DNA from: Competibacter sp963695105 | GTDB lineage: Bacteria > Pseudomonadota > Gammaproteobacteria > Competibacterales > Competibacteraceae | DNA: 64,000 nt | Direction of reading: 5' to 3' | Assembly: GCA_963695105.1 (NCBI GenBank) | Contig: CAVOGC010000001.1 | Location: forward strand, 62,001-126,000 | Shown: piece after piece, positions 28,459 to 37,058 of the stretch | Layout: every line of letters begins with the position of its first letter | Position numbering within the stretch: the first letter of the stretch is position 1 | Position numbers and translations under genes: made by a program | Notes under the pieces: generated by a model | What the model was told of the DNA's origin: nothing | The model's database searches: none | The model's input: the letters and a program-made list of their open reading frames with translations, nothing else

Positions 28459-29099
28459 GGTCGATCTCCTCGGGCGAACAGGGCGGCGTAGCGGCGGGCG
28501 GCGGCCTGGGTGTCGGGTTGGCCAAACACGCCGCTGATCACCGCCAGCGCATCGGCGCCGGCTTCCAGCAGCAGGGGTGCGTTGTCCGGCGTGATGCCGC
28601 CGATGGCGACGACCGGCACGCGCAACGTTGCCCGTGCCGCCCGCAACAATTCGACGGGCGCGCGGATCTCGGTGGGCTTGGTCGGGGATGGAAAGAAAGC
28701 GCCGAAAGCCACGTAATCGGCGCCCTCATCGGCGGCGGCCAGCGCCAAATCCAGCCGGTCGTAACAGGATACGCCAATGAGGGCGTCTTTACCCAGACGG
28801 GCGCGAGCGTGGGCGAAGGCGGGATCGCCCTGGCCGACATGGACGCCCGCCGCGCCCGCCCGCGCCGCCAGTTCCACGTCATCGTTGACGATCAACGGTA
28901 CTTCGTGGCGGCGGCACACCGCGTTCAAAGCCCGGGCCTGGGCCAGTCGCCGGATCGGGTCGGTGCTTTTATCCCGGTACTGAATCAGCCGGGCGCCGCC
29001 GAGAATCGCCTGTTCGACCGTGAGGGCCAGCCGGTCGTCGGGGATCAGCAGGGCATCGGTGATCGCGTACAGGCCGCGACAACGATTGGGGGTTTTCAT
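28455..29099 (-). CDS. thiE: Thiamine phosphate synthase
   Basis: This enzyme joins HMP-PP and thiazole phosphate to thiamine phosphate. The TIM-barrel protein has 214 residues. It shows LIQYRDKSTD (diphosphate region), VNDDVELAARAGAAGVHVGQ and PVVAIGGITPDNAPLLLEAG. The frame opens far upstream at 29360 because of overlapping thiD sequence, but the family N-terminus is MKTPNRCRGLYAITD at 29099. Both ends overlap neighbours as ATGA, giving a tightly coupled operon. Confidence 0.95.
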   Translation of the reverse strand: MKTPNRCRGLYAITDALLIPDDRLALTVEQAILGGARLIQYRDKSTDPIRRLAQARALNAVCRRHEVPLIVNDDVELAARAGAAGVHVGQGDPAFAHARARLGKDALIGVSCYDRLDLALAAADEGADYVAFGAFFPSPTKPTEIRAPVELLRAARATLRVPVVAIGGITPDNAPLLLEAGADALAVISGVFGQPDTQAAARRYAALFARGDRP

Positions 29100-29926
29100 G
29101 CCGGACCTCGATGAGCGCTGGCCCAGAACAGCCGGTTGGGCAGAAGCTGGCCGCCGCCCGCCTGGTAACCGGCTTGCAGCGCATGCCAAGTGTAGTCCTG
29201 AGCCCGGCGCACGACGGAACTGAGTGTTTCCCATTCCAGTTCCCGTCCTTGGGCGAGCAGGGCGGCGATGGCGGCGGCCAGGGTGCAGCCTGAGCCGTGA
29301 TGGCGACCGGGCAGCCGCGGCCAGCGGTAGCTCTCCAATAAGCGATTGTTGCCGTAACAAGTATTGACCACTTCCCCGGTCGGTTCGTGCCCGCCGGTGA
29401 TCAGCACGTAGCGGCAGCCGTGCCCCAGCAGCGCCATGGCGCAGGCATCCAGCGTATCGGCTTCCGGCGCCAACCGGCGTGCTTCGACACTGTTGGGCGT
29501 CAGGACCGTGACCAGCGGCAGCAGCAGGGTTCGCACGATATCGAGCAGCTTGGGGTTGGCCAGTTCGGCGCCGCCGCCCGCCGTCAGGATCGGATCAAGC
29601 ACCACCGGGATGCCGGGATAGGCGGCCAGCAGCGCGTGCAGCGCGCCGGCGTTTTCGACGCTGCCGATGAGGCCGATCTTGATGGCCGCTACTGGCATAT
29701 CGTCCAGTACGGCCCGTGCCTGGGCCAGTAATTGAACCGGTTCGACCGGCAGCAGCATGTGGACGTTGTGGGTGTCCTGCACGGTCAGAGCGGTGACGAC
29801 AGGTGCGGGGTGGCAGCCCAGGCTGACGATCGCCGTGATATCGGCCGCCAGTCCGGCCCCGCCGCTGGGGTCGTTGCCGGCCAGGGTCATAACCACGGGA
29901 GGAGGTGAGGGGGCGAGATCGCTCAA
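29096..29926 (-). CDS. thiD: Hydroxymethylpyrimidine/phosphomethylpyrimidine kinase
   Basis: This enzyme phosphorylates HMP and HMP-P for thiamine synthesis. The ribokinase fold is visible: TLAGNDPSGGAGLAADI near the start, LTPNSVEARRL in the middle and the anion hole GRHHGSGCTLAAAI near the end. The frame opens at an ATG at 30007, but a TTG at 29926 has AGGAG 7 nt upstream and puts the GNDPSGG motif about 16 residues from the N-terminus, so it is preferred (276 residues). The 3' end overlaps thiE as ATGA. Confidence 0.93.
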   Translation of the reverse strand: MSDLAPSPPPVVMTLAGNDPSGGAGLAADITAIVSLGCHPAPVVTALTVQDTHNVHMLLPVEPVQLLAQARAVLDDMPVAAIKIGLIGSVENAGALHALLAAYPGIPVVLDPILTAGGGAELANPKLLDIVRTLLLPLVTVLTPNSVEARRLAPEADTLDACAMALLGHGCRYVLITGGHEPTGEVVNTCYGNNRLLESYRWPRLPGRHHGSGCTLAAAIAALLAQGRELEWETLSSVVRRAQDYTWHALQAGYQAGGGQLLPNRLFWASAHRGPA

Positions 29927-30086
29927 GTCGGTACTCCTGGCGGATGATGGATCGGGATGTGGGTTCGGCCGGCGCGCGACAGATGGGAACCCTGGAAATT
30001 CTAACAAACGCCGCGGGTTTTTCGGGATGCACCAGCGTGGGAGAATAGCGACCTCGAAACCATGGCATCAAGGAAAATAAAACCCG

Positions 30087-30251
30087 ATGAAGAAATACAT
30101 GTGTCTGATTTGTGGATGGATCTATGACGAGGAAAAGGGCTGGCCCGACGACGGCATCCCGCCGGGCACCTGCTGGGAAGACGTACCGTTAACCTGGACT
30201 TGCCCCGAGTGCGGCGCCGTCAAGGACGATTTCGAGATGGTGGAGATTTAG
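30087..30251 (+). CDS. Rubredoxin
   Basis: This is a 54-residue iron protein that carries one electron. Two knuckles hold the iron: MCLICGW near the N-terminus (Cys6 and Cys9) and TCPECGA (Cys39 and Cys42). The core WIYDEEKGWPDDGIPPGTCW is the rubredoxin fold. AGGAAAA precedes the ATG. It is divergent from thiD, a pairing seen in other gammaproteobacteria. It could feed alkane hydroxylase, a rubredoxin:oxygen oxidoreductase or oxidative-stress enzymes, none of which is in the window. Confidence 0.95.
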   Translation: MKKYMCLICGWIYDEEKGWPDDGIPPGTCWEDVPLTWTCPECGAVKDDFEMVEI

Positions 30252-30270
30252 GGGCTCGGAGAAGCGGAGC

Positions 30271-31086
30271 TTAGGACGGCTGTTCGGCGATGGTGGGAAA
30301 GGACGCCAGCTCCACACCCGAGCCGAGCAGTGCCGCCTTGCCGCGCACGGTCAGGTCGGTGACGAAGGCGAACTGCTGGCGCGGGTCGAGCGGGTAAGCC
30401 TTGAGGCGGTAATGGGTGCCGAACGGCTTTTCCCGCACGATCACGCCGATCGGCTGGTCGATTTGCAGCAGCGAGCTGGTCAGGGCGACATCGTACAAGA
30501 TCTGGTGGACCTGGGCGGCGTCGTGACGGGGATGGAGGTAGAAATCCGCCACGCATTGCAGGTGCTGGCTGCCGTCGTTGGCGTTGAAGATGGCATGATT
30601 CCACAGCTTGAGATGCGGGATATGCACGACGGTGTCGTCCGGGGTGACGATTTCGACCGTGCGCATGCCGATGGCGCGCACCTCGCCGTAGGCTCCGTCC
30701 ACTTCAATCCAGTCGCCGGGCCGGTAGGGGAGTTCGTACAGGGCCACGATGCCGGCAATCAGGCTGCTGGCGTAATCCTTGGCGGCGAAGCCCAGCGCCA
30801 GGCCCAGCGCGCCGAGCAAGCCCACCAGATTCTCGAAGGTGGGTTCGATGACGCGCTGCAAAACCAGCAGGAGGGCGGCAACGATCACCAGCAGCCGCAG
30901 GGCCGGCACCAGGGCCAGCGCTTGCAGGCGCTGGCGGCCGGAAAGGCGGCCAGCCAGCGCCGGAATCAGGCGCTGGGCCAAGGTGATCAGTAGCCATGCC
31001 CCGGCCGCGATCAGCAGGATTTGCACGATGGCGGTTTCGCTGATGCTGCTCAGCGCCGCCCCCAGGCGGCTGGCGTCGTCATTCAT
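30271..31086 (-). CDS. Small-conductance mechanosensitive channel, MscS family
   Basis: This is an inner-membrane channel of 271 residues. Three N-terminal helices end in the pore-lining segment GLLGALGLALGFAAKDYASS, matching the Gly/Ala-rich TM3 of MscS. It is followed by the beta domain (YRPGDWIEVDGAYGEVRAIG, VTPDDTVVHIPHLKLWN) and a C-terminal part. Its AGGAG site lies in the last codons of the upstream gene. It is the second gene of a two-gene unit with the 411-residue unknown protein. Confidence 0.92.
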   Translation of the reverse strand: MNDDASRLGAALSSISETAIVQILLIAAGAWLLITLAQRLIPALAGRLSGRQRLQALALVPALRLLVIVAALLLVLQRVIEPTFENLVGLLGALGLALGFAAKDYASSLIAGIVALYELPYRPGDWIEVDGAYGEVRAIGMRTVEIVTPDDTVVHIPHLKLWNHAIFNANDGSQHLQCVADFYLHPRHDAAQVHQILYDVALTSSLLQIDQPIGVIVREKPFGTHYRLKAYPLDPRQQFAFVTDLTVRGKAALLGSGVELASFPTIAEQPS

Positions 31087-31098
31087 GATGCGCTGCTC

Positions 31099-32334
31099 CT
31101 AAAATCCGTCGGTCAGGTAGCCGTCATCACGGAGGAACTGCCGGACGGTGGGATAGCCCGCGGGCGATATCCGCCACTCGTTTTCGCGCTGCACGACCAG
31201 CCCGGCGGTTTCCAGACAGGCCAGCGTCGCCTCGACCGATGGGGTCGCCAGCGGCAGCAATTGGGCTAGCAGCCCGGTCGTCAGACCGGCATGCAGGAGC
31301 AGGGCGTGTAGCGGAGCGGCATGCTCGCGCAGCAGGCCGGGCGCAGGCAGGGTTTGCCTGATCTGGCGCCACGGCGTCACCCAGATGGTGCTGCGCCCGT
31401 CGGTTGGATCCTCGTTTTCAGCTACCTCGGAAAGCGTTTCATCCGGCGCGGTCCGCAGGTTGGCGCGCCAGATCGCATGAGCGATGCCGGGAATGCCCCG
31501 GCTGCGTTCGGCCAGAATCCGCAGGAAATCGCTGGTTTCGATCGACTCGTCTCCCGCCGCGTTCTCCGGTGGCGTGAGCACGTATTTCCCGTTATCCGCC
31601 TGGCGAAAGATCAGTTGATCCATGCCCGATCCGGCGACGAAACTCTGGAACCAGCGCGCCAGTCCCTGCGAGTCGAAACCCTGCAGGGTCAGCAGCGGCG
31701 GTTCCGGGCCGTGCCAGGCTTTTCGCAGAAACGCCCACGCCCAACTGTCGCAGCCGATGACGCCGCGCCCGAGGGAACCCGTGCCTGTGTGGTCGAGCAG
31801 ACGCCGCGCCAGTTCGAGTCCGCGGGCGTGCCGCAGGTAGCAGCGTTCCAGGTTGGGCAGCACCCAGGGGGATTGATCCCGCGTCCAATCGGCCAGCCAG
31901 GCTGAATCCCCGGACAGGATTTGTTCGGGGCTGGGCGGGCTGACCACTCGCCATCTGCGGTTTCCCGCCCAGGCATTCAGAATGTCGCCGTTACCGCCGT
32001 GCGGGGGAGAGATGACGAACACGCAGGCACGGGCGGGCCGCTCGGTATCCAGCCATCCGGCCAGCGCCTCATCCAGCGCCGCCGCCGCCGGTTGCCAGTC
32101 GGGCGCCGGTACGATCCGCTCGATTTGCGCCTCGGGCACAGCCCGCAACTCGTCCTCGGTTTTGAGAGGAGGGGACTGAGGTTGGGCCGGTTTGGGTTGG
32201 AAATGTCGCCACAGAGAACTTAGTCCCGTCTTGACCGTGTGTTCGACGGTCGCGGCGGGGGCTCGGTAATCCGCGATGGGAACATACCGCCAGAGCGGGG
32301 GCGCTTCCTGATCGGTCTGAGACGAGGCGGCCAT
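31099..32334 (-). CDS. Unrecognised protein linked to an MscS channel
   Basis: This is a 411-residue soluble protein I do not recognise. It has no signal peptide or clear membrane helix. It has a glycine-rich loop (VISPPHGGNGDILNAW, about residue 110) that recalls a degraded Walker A; the usual GK[ST] is missing. A later LLLLHAGLTTGLLAQLLPLA region and a winged-helix-like C-terminus (ATPSVEATLACLETAGLVVQ, then a WRISPAGY wing) follow. It ends 12 nt before mscS, whose ribosome site lies inside its last codons. It could be a regulatory ATPase relative or an adaptor for the channel; this is inference. Confidence 0.6.
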   Translation of the reverse strand: MAASSQTDQEAPPLWRYVPIADYRAPAATVEHTVKTGLSSLWRHFQPKPAQPQSPPLKTEDELRAVPEAQIERIVPAPDWQPAAAALDEALAGWLDTERPARACVFVISPPHGGNGDILNAWAGNRRWRVVSPPSPEQILSGDSAWLADWTRDQSPWVLPNLERCYLRHARGLELARRLLDHTGTGSLGRGVIGCDSWAWAFLRKAWHGPEPPLLTLQGFDSQGLARWFQSFVAGSGMDQLIFRQADNGKYVLTPPENAAGDESIETSDFLRILAERSRGIPGIAHAIWRANLRTAPDETLSEVAENEDPTDGRSTIWVTPWRQIRQTLPAPGLLREHAAPLHALLLHAGLTTGLLAQLLPLATPSVEATLACLETAGLVVQRENEWRISPAGYPTVRQFLRDDGYLTDGF

Positions 32335-32462
32335 ATTGGGTGTGAGTCGCCGGTGCGTGTTCGGTGGGAAGTATACAGCGATGGAGGCCAGACGAGGCTA
32401 TAACTACGAAATCTGCTACACGGATGCCCGGTAAGATAGGGTCCAACACTGGAGTGATCGAC

Positions 32463-32984
32463 ATGAGTGCGAATCCCAGCCGAATCGAGCTTGTCTCGGA
32501 TGATATTACCCGCTTGGCAGTCGATGCCATCGTCAATGCCGCCAATCGTTCGCTGCTGGGTGGCGGCGGAGTGGACGGCGCCATCCATCGTGCCGCCGGA
32601 CCGGAACTATTGGCGGAATGCCGGGCGCTGGGTGGTTGCGAAACGGGTCAGGCCAAGCTGACGCGCGGTTATCGCTTGCCGGCCCGTTATGTGATCCATA
32701 CGGTGGGGCCGGTCTGGCAGGACGGCGACCAGGGCGAGCCGGACTTGCTGGCGGACTGCTACCGCAACAGCCTGAGGCTGGCGGCGGAGCACGGTGTCCG
32801 CACTATCGCTTTTCCCGCGATCAGTTGTGGGGTGTACGGTTATCCGCTGGAGGCAGCCGCGCGGGTCGCGGTACGCGAGGTCGGGAATTTTCTGGCGGGC
32901 GACGACCGGATCGAAACGGTCTACCTGGTTTGCTTCGGCGAGGAGGTACGGCAAGCCTGCCAACAGGCGCTGCAAGGGATTTGA
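32463..32984 (+). CDS. Macrodomain protein, O-acetyl-ADP-ribose deacetylase type
   Basis: This is a cytosolic hydrolase of 173 residues that binds ADP-ribose. DDITRLAVDAIVNAANRSLL gives the adenine-binding aspartate and the NAAN motif; GGGGVDGAIHRAAG is the catalytic loop; and FPAISCGVYGYPLE binds the ribose. It resembles E. coli YmdB. The open frame starts at 32364, but the ATG at 32463 matches the family N-terminus. It is divergent from the 31099-32334 gene and converges on a small membrane protein. Confidence 0.92.
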   Translation: MSANPSRIELVSDDITRLAVDAIVNAANRSLLGGGGVDGAIHRAAGPELLAECRALGGCETGQAKLTRGYRLPARYVIHTVGPVWQDGDQGEPDLLADCYRNSLRLAAEHGVRTIAFPAISCGVYGYPLEAAARVAVREVGNFLAGDDRIETVYLVCFGEEVRQACQQALQGI

Positions 32985-33018
32985 CCGGTGGAGCGGGCGG
33001 AGGATGCCGCCCACCGGT
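32984..33018. terminator. Hairpin between convergent genes
   Basis: ACCGGTGG(AGCG)GGCGG pairs with CCGCCCACCGGT across a short loop. It has no T-tract but lies exactly between two converging genes, which suggests a shared transcription stop. Confidence 0.4.
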
Positions 33019-33032
33019 CTCGTGGAGATTGT

Positions 33033-33377
33033 TTACAGCCTGATCAGCGCGCCGCCGTCGGCTGGCGTCAGACGAGTGACCGGCTGTTCGCGGGAAAATG
33101 GGTCCAGTTCGAAGCGATACATCAGGGTTTGTCCCTGGCTTTGCCGTTCGGTTTGGATCTGGCGCAGGGCGTCGAGCAGCATGGCCGCGAACATGGCGTC
33201 GGAGTGGGCGCGCCAGCGCGCTTCCGCCGCCGCCGGGCTGTCGGGCTGGACGGTGGGAACAACGGGGGATGTGGGGTAGTACAACAGGGCCAACAGCAGG
33301 GCGCCGGCGGTCGCGAGCAGGGAGGCGGGCACCAGGTAAATGTTGAGGCTCCAGATACCGCGGAATAGATGGCGCAT
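33033..33377 (-). CDS. Small single-span membrane protein
   Basis: This protein of 114 residues has one N-terminal membrane helix (LNIYLVPASLLATAGALLLA) and a polar, mainly helical C-terminal part (RWRAHSDAMFAAMLLDALRQ). AGAGGTG precedes the ATG. A good promoter lies 37 nt upstream. It was not recognised; it could be a small envelope protein. Confidence 0.6.
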   Translation of the reverse strand: MRHLFRGIWSLNIYLVPASLLATAGALLLALLYYPTSPVVPTVQPDSPAAAEARWRAHSDAMFAAMLLDALRQIQTERQSQGQTLMYRFELDPFSREQPVTRLTPADGGALIRL

Positions 33378-33563
33378 GTTTCACCTCTGGCGAAGCCGGT
33401 TTATGAAAAGGTTTGTATAACCACGATTTAGATTTTGTACAAGATTTTGGGAATAGTCAAGTATGAGCCAGATATTCTTATACAAATTTTATAACCTAGC
33501 ATAGCAGAAGGTTATTTGCGGCGCAAGCCGGAAGTCCTCCGCCTCCGACTGGCGCCGCGCGGT
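33378..33563. other. AT-rich promoter region
   Basis: About 190 nt of AT-rich sequence in an otherwise GC-rich region, between the EF-G-like gene and the small membrane protein gene. It carries the promoter noted next. No other gene or RNA was seen. Confidence 0.5.
33414..33442 (-). promoter_or_regulatory. Strong sigma70-like promoter of the small membrane protein gene
   Basis: On the minus strand, TTGTAC (33442-33437) and TATACA (33419-33414) are separated by exactly 17 nt, giving a leader of about 30 nt. Confidence 0.55.
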
Positions 33564-35612
33564 TCAGCCTTCCTGCTTCTGCTTCTGATGGAGGGCTTGC
33601 AACTTATGCTGGATATCGGCTGGAACGGGGTCGTAATGGCTCAGTTCGATGTTGTACGAACCGTGGCCGCCAGTCATGGACTTCAACTGCGATTCGTAAC
33701 CGTCCAGTTCCGCCAACGGCACTTGCGAGTTAATGATGCTCATGCCGCGTGGCCCGGCATCGGTGCCGGCGATGCGCCCGCGCCGGCTGGACAGATCGCC
33801 GGTGATGGCGCCGACGCATTCGGCCGGCGCTCGCACTTCCAGGTTGACGATGGGCTCCAGCACGATCGGTCTGGCCTTGCCGACCGCATCGAGAAAGGCT
33901 TCGCGGCCGGCGGTGACGAAGGCGATTTCCTTGGAATCGACCGGGTGATACTTGCCGTCGTAGGCGATGGCGCGCACGTCCTGCATCGGGTAACCGGCGA
34001 CCGCGCCTTCCTGAAGCGCCTCGCGCACGCCCTTTTCCACCGCCGGCAGAAAGGAAGTCGGGATGGTGCCGCCCACTACCGCGCTGACGAATTCGAAGCC
34101 GGCGTCGCGGGGCAGCGGTTCGATGCGCATGAACACCTCGCCGAACTGGCCGGCGCCGCCGGTCTGTTTCTTGTGACGATGATGGCCCTCGGCGTTCTGG
34201 CCGATGGTTTCCTTGTAGGCAATCTTGGGAGGCTTGGTTTCGACTTGCAGGTTGTAGCGCTGCTGCATCTTTTCCAGGGTGATGCGCAGATGCAGATCGC
34301 TCAGGCCGCGCAGCACGGTTTCCTTGGTATGGGTGTTGTGTTCCAGCGTCAGGCAGGGATCTTCCTCCAGCAGCTTATGCAGGGTGTCGGACAGCTTTTG
34401 CTCGTCGCCGCGGGTGGCGGCGCGGATGGCCAGCCCAAACAGCGGTGTGGGAAAACGCAGCGGTCGCAGGTGGATTTGGTCCTCGTCGTGGGAGTCGTGC
34501 AGCACCACGTCGCGGTGGATGTCGTCGATCTTGGCCACCGCGCAAATATCGCCGGGAATGCCGGTGGCGATCTCGGGGTGCTCCTTGCCGTGGATCTGGA
34601 ACAGGTGGCTGACCTTGAAGGGTTTGCGACCGTCGCCGATGAAGAGCTGGCTGTCCTTGGTGATGGCGCCCTGGTGGATGCGAAAGATGCCGAGCTTGCC
34701 GATGAAGGGATCGATCAGCACTTTGAACACATGCGCCACGACGTGTTGCTGGGGGTCGGGGATGGCGTGGAGTTCCTCGACCGAGTCGCCGTCGCCCTTG
34801 AGGAACGGTTCGGGGTTGCCTTCGGTGGGGTTGGGCAGCAGTCGCGCGAACACGTCCAGCAGTTCCTTCAGGCCAGCGCCGGTGCGGGCCGAAACGAAGC
34901 AGATCGGAATCAGATGGCCTTCGCGCAGCGCCTTCTCGAACGGTTCGTGCAACTGTTCCGGCTGGAGGTCTTCGCCCTGTTCCAGGTACAGCGCCATCAG
35001 TTCCTCATCCACTTCGACCACCTGGTCGATCAGGGCGGAATGGACGGCGGCGACGCTGGAGAAGTCGCTGTCTCCGCTCGGGTTGAAGAAACAGTCCACC
35101 ACCGTGGCGCCCTGGTTGGCCGGCAGGTTAACCGGCAGGCATTCCTTGCCGAAAGTCTCTTGAATCTGACCGAGCAGGCCCGGCAGGTCGACGTTTTCGG
35201 CGTCGATCTTGTTGACGATGATCATCCGGCACTGTCGCCGCTCGGCGGCGCGTTCCATCATCCGCTGGGTGACCGCCTCGATGCCGGTTTGGGCGTTAAT
35301 GACCACCGCCGCCGTTTCCACCGCCGGCAACACGGCGATGGCTTGGCCGATAAAATCCGGGAAGCCGGGCGTATCGATCAGATTGACGTGGACATCCTGG
35401 TAATCGAGATTCGCCAGCGCGGCGTCCAGCGAGTGCTGGTGAACTTTTTCTTGCGGGTCGAAATCGCAAACCGTATTGCCTTTTTCCACGGCGCCCGGAG
35501 CGGAAAGCTTGCCGGCGTGGTGCAAAATGGATTCCACCAGCGTGGTTTTTCCAGCCGCGGCATGCCCGACCAGGGCGATGTTGCGGATGGATTCGGTGGT
35601 ATAACTGACCAT
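33564..35612 (-). CDS. Elongation factor G paralogue (FusA2-like)
   Basis: This translational GTPase of 682 residues resembles EF-G but is not the usual ribosomal one (the cluster lacks rpsL/rpsG/tuf). G1 ALVGHAAAGKTTLVES, G3 DTPGFPDF and G4 NKID are visible. The C-terminal EF-G domains follow (GRIAGTDAGPRGMSIINSQV). Such paralogues are often called EF-G-like or FusA2, with roles in ribosome recycling or stress. AGGAGG lies 5 nt before the ATG at 35612; an ATG three nt earlier is the alternative. The open frame to 35675 is not supported. Confidence 0.9.
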   Translation of the reverse strand: MVSYTTESIRNIALVGHAAAGKTTLVESILHHAGKLSAPGAVEKGNTVCDFDPQEKVHQHSLDAALANLDYQDVHVNLIDTPGFPDFIGQAIAVLPAVETAAVVINAQTGIEAVTQRMMERAAERRQCRMIIVNKIDAENVDLPGLLGQIQETFGKECLPVNLPANQGATVVDCFFNPSGDSDFSSVAAVHSALIDQVVEVDEELMALYLEQGEDLQPEQLHEPFEKALREGHLIPICFVSARTGAGLKELLDVFARLLPNPTEGNPEPFLKGDGDSVEELHAIPDPQQHVVAHVFKVLIDPFIGKLGIFRIHQGAITKDSQLFIGDGRKPFKVSHLFQIHGKEHPEIATGIPGDICAVAKIDDIHRDVVLHDSHDEDQIHLRPLRFPTPLFGLAIRAATRGDEQKLSDTLHKLLEEDPCLTLEHNTHTKETVLRGLSDLHLRITLEKMQQRYNLQVETKPPKIAYKETIGQNAEGHHRHKKQTGGAGQFGEVFMRIEPLPRDAGFEFVSAVVGGTIPTSFLPAVEKGVREALQEGAVAGYPMQDVRAIAYDGKYHPVDSKEIAFVTAGREAFLDAVGKARPIVLEPIVNLEVRAPAECVGAITGDLSSRRGRIAGTDAGPRGMSIINSQVPLAELDGYESQLKSMTGGHGSYNIELSHYDPVPADIQHKLQALHQKQKQEG

Positions 35613-35910
35613 CATGGCCTCCTGTTGGATTCGGTTTGGACAACCAAGCGCTTGTTGTGACGAAGCGATTCTCAATGGATAGAGCGACCGGGATAAAAAT
35701 AAAAAGTCTACAGGAACAGTTGGGGTTTCTCAGCCGACCTCGTCATTATTTTGTCATGATCGCCGGGACGCCGAGGTTGCAAACCCGCTTCCCGCGTACC
35801 CGGCGCGGAGCAGCGAGCCGGTTTTCTGGCGGGCAAAAGCAAAACTGCTTAACATAATCGAACAGTGGAAAATCATGTCCCCATACAGGAAGGACTCAGA
35901 GGTAACGGTT
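35613..35910. other. Intergenic stretch between fusA-like and lytic transglycosylase genes
   Basis: About 300 nt between divergent genes, with a weakly AT-rich start and a GC-rich hairpin-like part near 35770-35835. No gene or RNA was recognised. Confidence 0.45.
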
Positions 35911-36006
35911 TACTTCCCTCGTCCGCTTGTGGGAGAGGAGTTGAGGGTGAGGGCCATGGGTTCAAAGGCTCCCCTTCACCCTAACCCTCTCCCTCTGGCG
36001 GGGACT
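35911..36006. repeat. GC-rich intergenic inverted repeat
   Basis: TTCCCTCGTCCGCTTGTGGG, GAGAGGAGTTGAGGGTGAGG and then CTCCCCTTCACCCTAACCC with CTCTCCCTCTGGCGGGG form two opposing arms. It resembles the repeat at 2963-3074. It lies directly upstream of the lytic transglycosylase gene and may fold in its leader. Confidence 0.55.
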
Positions 36007-36007
36007 G

Positions 36008-36029
36008 GATGAAGTTACGATGAAGTTAC
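36008..36029 (+). repeat. 11-bp tandem duplication at a start codon
   Basis: GATGAAGTTAC occurs twice without a gap (36008-36018 and 36019-36029). The first copy creates a four-codon frame (ATG AAG TTA CGA TGA) whose stop overlaps the real ATG of the downstream gene as ATGA. Confidence 0.75.
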
Positions 36030-36967
36030 GACAACATCTGGGGTTCTGGATTCTCGGACTCTGCGCCGCCAGCGCGAGCGGAGCCGGGGGGAGCCCGGAT
36101 TGGATCAAACTCGCTCGGGAAACCCCGGCTGTGCAGATGGAATGGGCGGCGCGCTACGAACACGGGGAAGGCGTAACCCAAAGTTTTGCGCGGGCGATGC
36201 AGTTGTACTGCGCGGCTGCCCGTCGCGGTCATGTCGCGGCCCAGTATCAATTGGGCTGGATGTATGCCAACGGCCGCGGTGTGGCGCGGGATGATGCCCA
36301 GGCCACGGCCTGGTTCCGCTTGGCGGCGGCGCGAGGCGACGTACCGGCCCGGCGGATGCTGGAACTGGTGGGCGATCCGGCCAAGGCCGCGCGCGCGCGC
36401 TGCCAGGAGCCGGTGGAACCGACTCGCCAATCGACGCCGGCCCGCTGGGTCCGATCGGGACCACCCGCGCCGGAGCAGGCCAAGATCGAGGCGCTGGTGC
36501 GGCGGATGGCGCCGGACTTCGGCCTGCAGCCCGCGCTGGTGCTGGCGGTGATCGAGGCGGAATCGAATTTCAACAGCCAAGCCCTGTCGCCGAAAAACGC
36601 CCAGGGATTGATGCAACTGATTCCCGAGACCGCCGAGCGCTTCGGGGTGCGGGACCCCTACGACCCGGTGCAGAATCTGCGCGGCGGCATGGCCTACCTG
36701 CGCTGGTTGCTGGCCTATTTCCAGGGTGATGTCCGCCTGACTCTGGCGGGTTACAACGCCGGCGAGGGCGCGGTGGTGCGTTACGGCGACGTGCCTCCCT
36801 ACGCGGAGACGCGGGCCTACGTCGACCGGATCACCCGCGCCTACGGCCAACTGAGGCATCCTCCGGTGGCGCCGGTGACCCAGCCCGCCACCCTGAAACG
36901 TCCTCCGGCCGATTCCGCCTCGGCCCCAGCGGCGATGCTGCTGGTTGTGGCCCGCCCACAGCCGTAG
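36020..36967 (+). CDS. Lytic transglycosylase with Sel1 repeats
   Basis: This exported murein-cleaving enzyme has 315 residues: signal peptide, then two Sel1-type repeats (YEHGEGVTQSFARAMQLYCA and YQLGWMYANGRGVARDDAQA), then an SLT domain. The SLT motifs are visible: VIEAESNFNSQALSPKNAQG with the catalytic glutamate, LMQLIPETAERFGV and LAGYNAGEGAVVRYG. The Sel1 part may mediate partner binding. The start at 36020 is kept because a 4-codon mini-frame from a tandem duplication ends on it. Confidence 0.92.
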   Translation: MKLRQHLGFWILGLCAASASGAGGSPDWIKLARETPAVQMEWAARYEHGEGVTQSFARAMQLYCAAARRGHVAAQYQLGWMYANGRGVARDDAQATAWFRLAAARGDVPARRMLELVGDPAKAARARCQEPVEPTRQSTPARWVRSGPPAPEQAKIEALVRRMAPDFGLQPALVLAVIEAESNFNSQALSPKNAQGLMQLIPETAERFGVRDPYDPVQNLRGGMAYLRWLLAYFQGDVRLTLAGYNAGEGAVVRYGDVPPYAETRAYVDRITRAYGQLRHPPVAPVTQPATLKRPPADSASAPAAMLLVVARPQP

Positions 36968-37058
36968 GGCGTCGCCAACCTCATCCGAACGCTGCGAGCC
37001 TCCGGCTTGAACGGTCGAGTGCGCGATGGTCACTTGACTGTCAAGCGGCTTTAACGCG

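Noticed and set aside
33516..35660. A 714-codon plus-strand open frame
   Set aside because: It is the antisense shadow of the EF-G-like gene, which has clear GTPase motifs on the minus strand.
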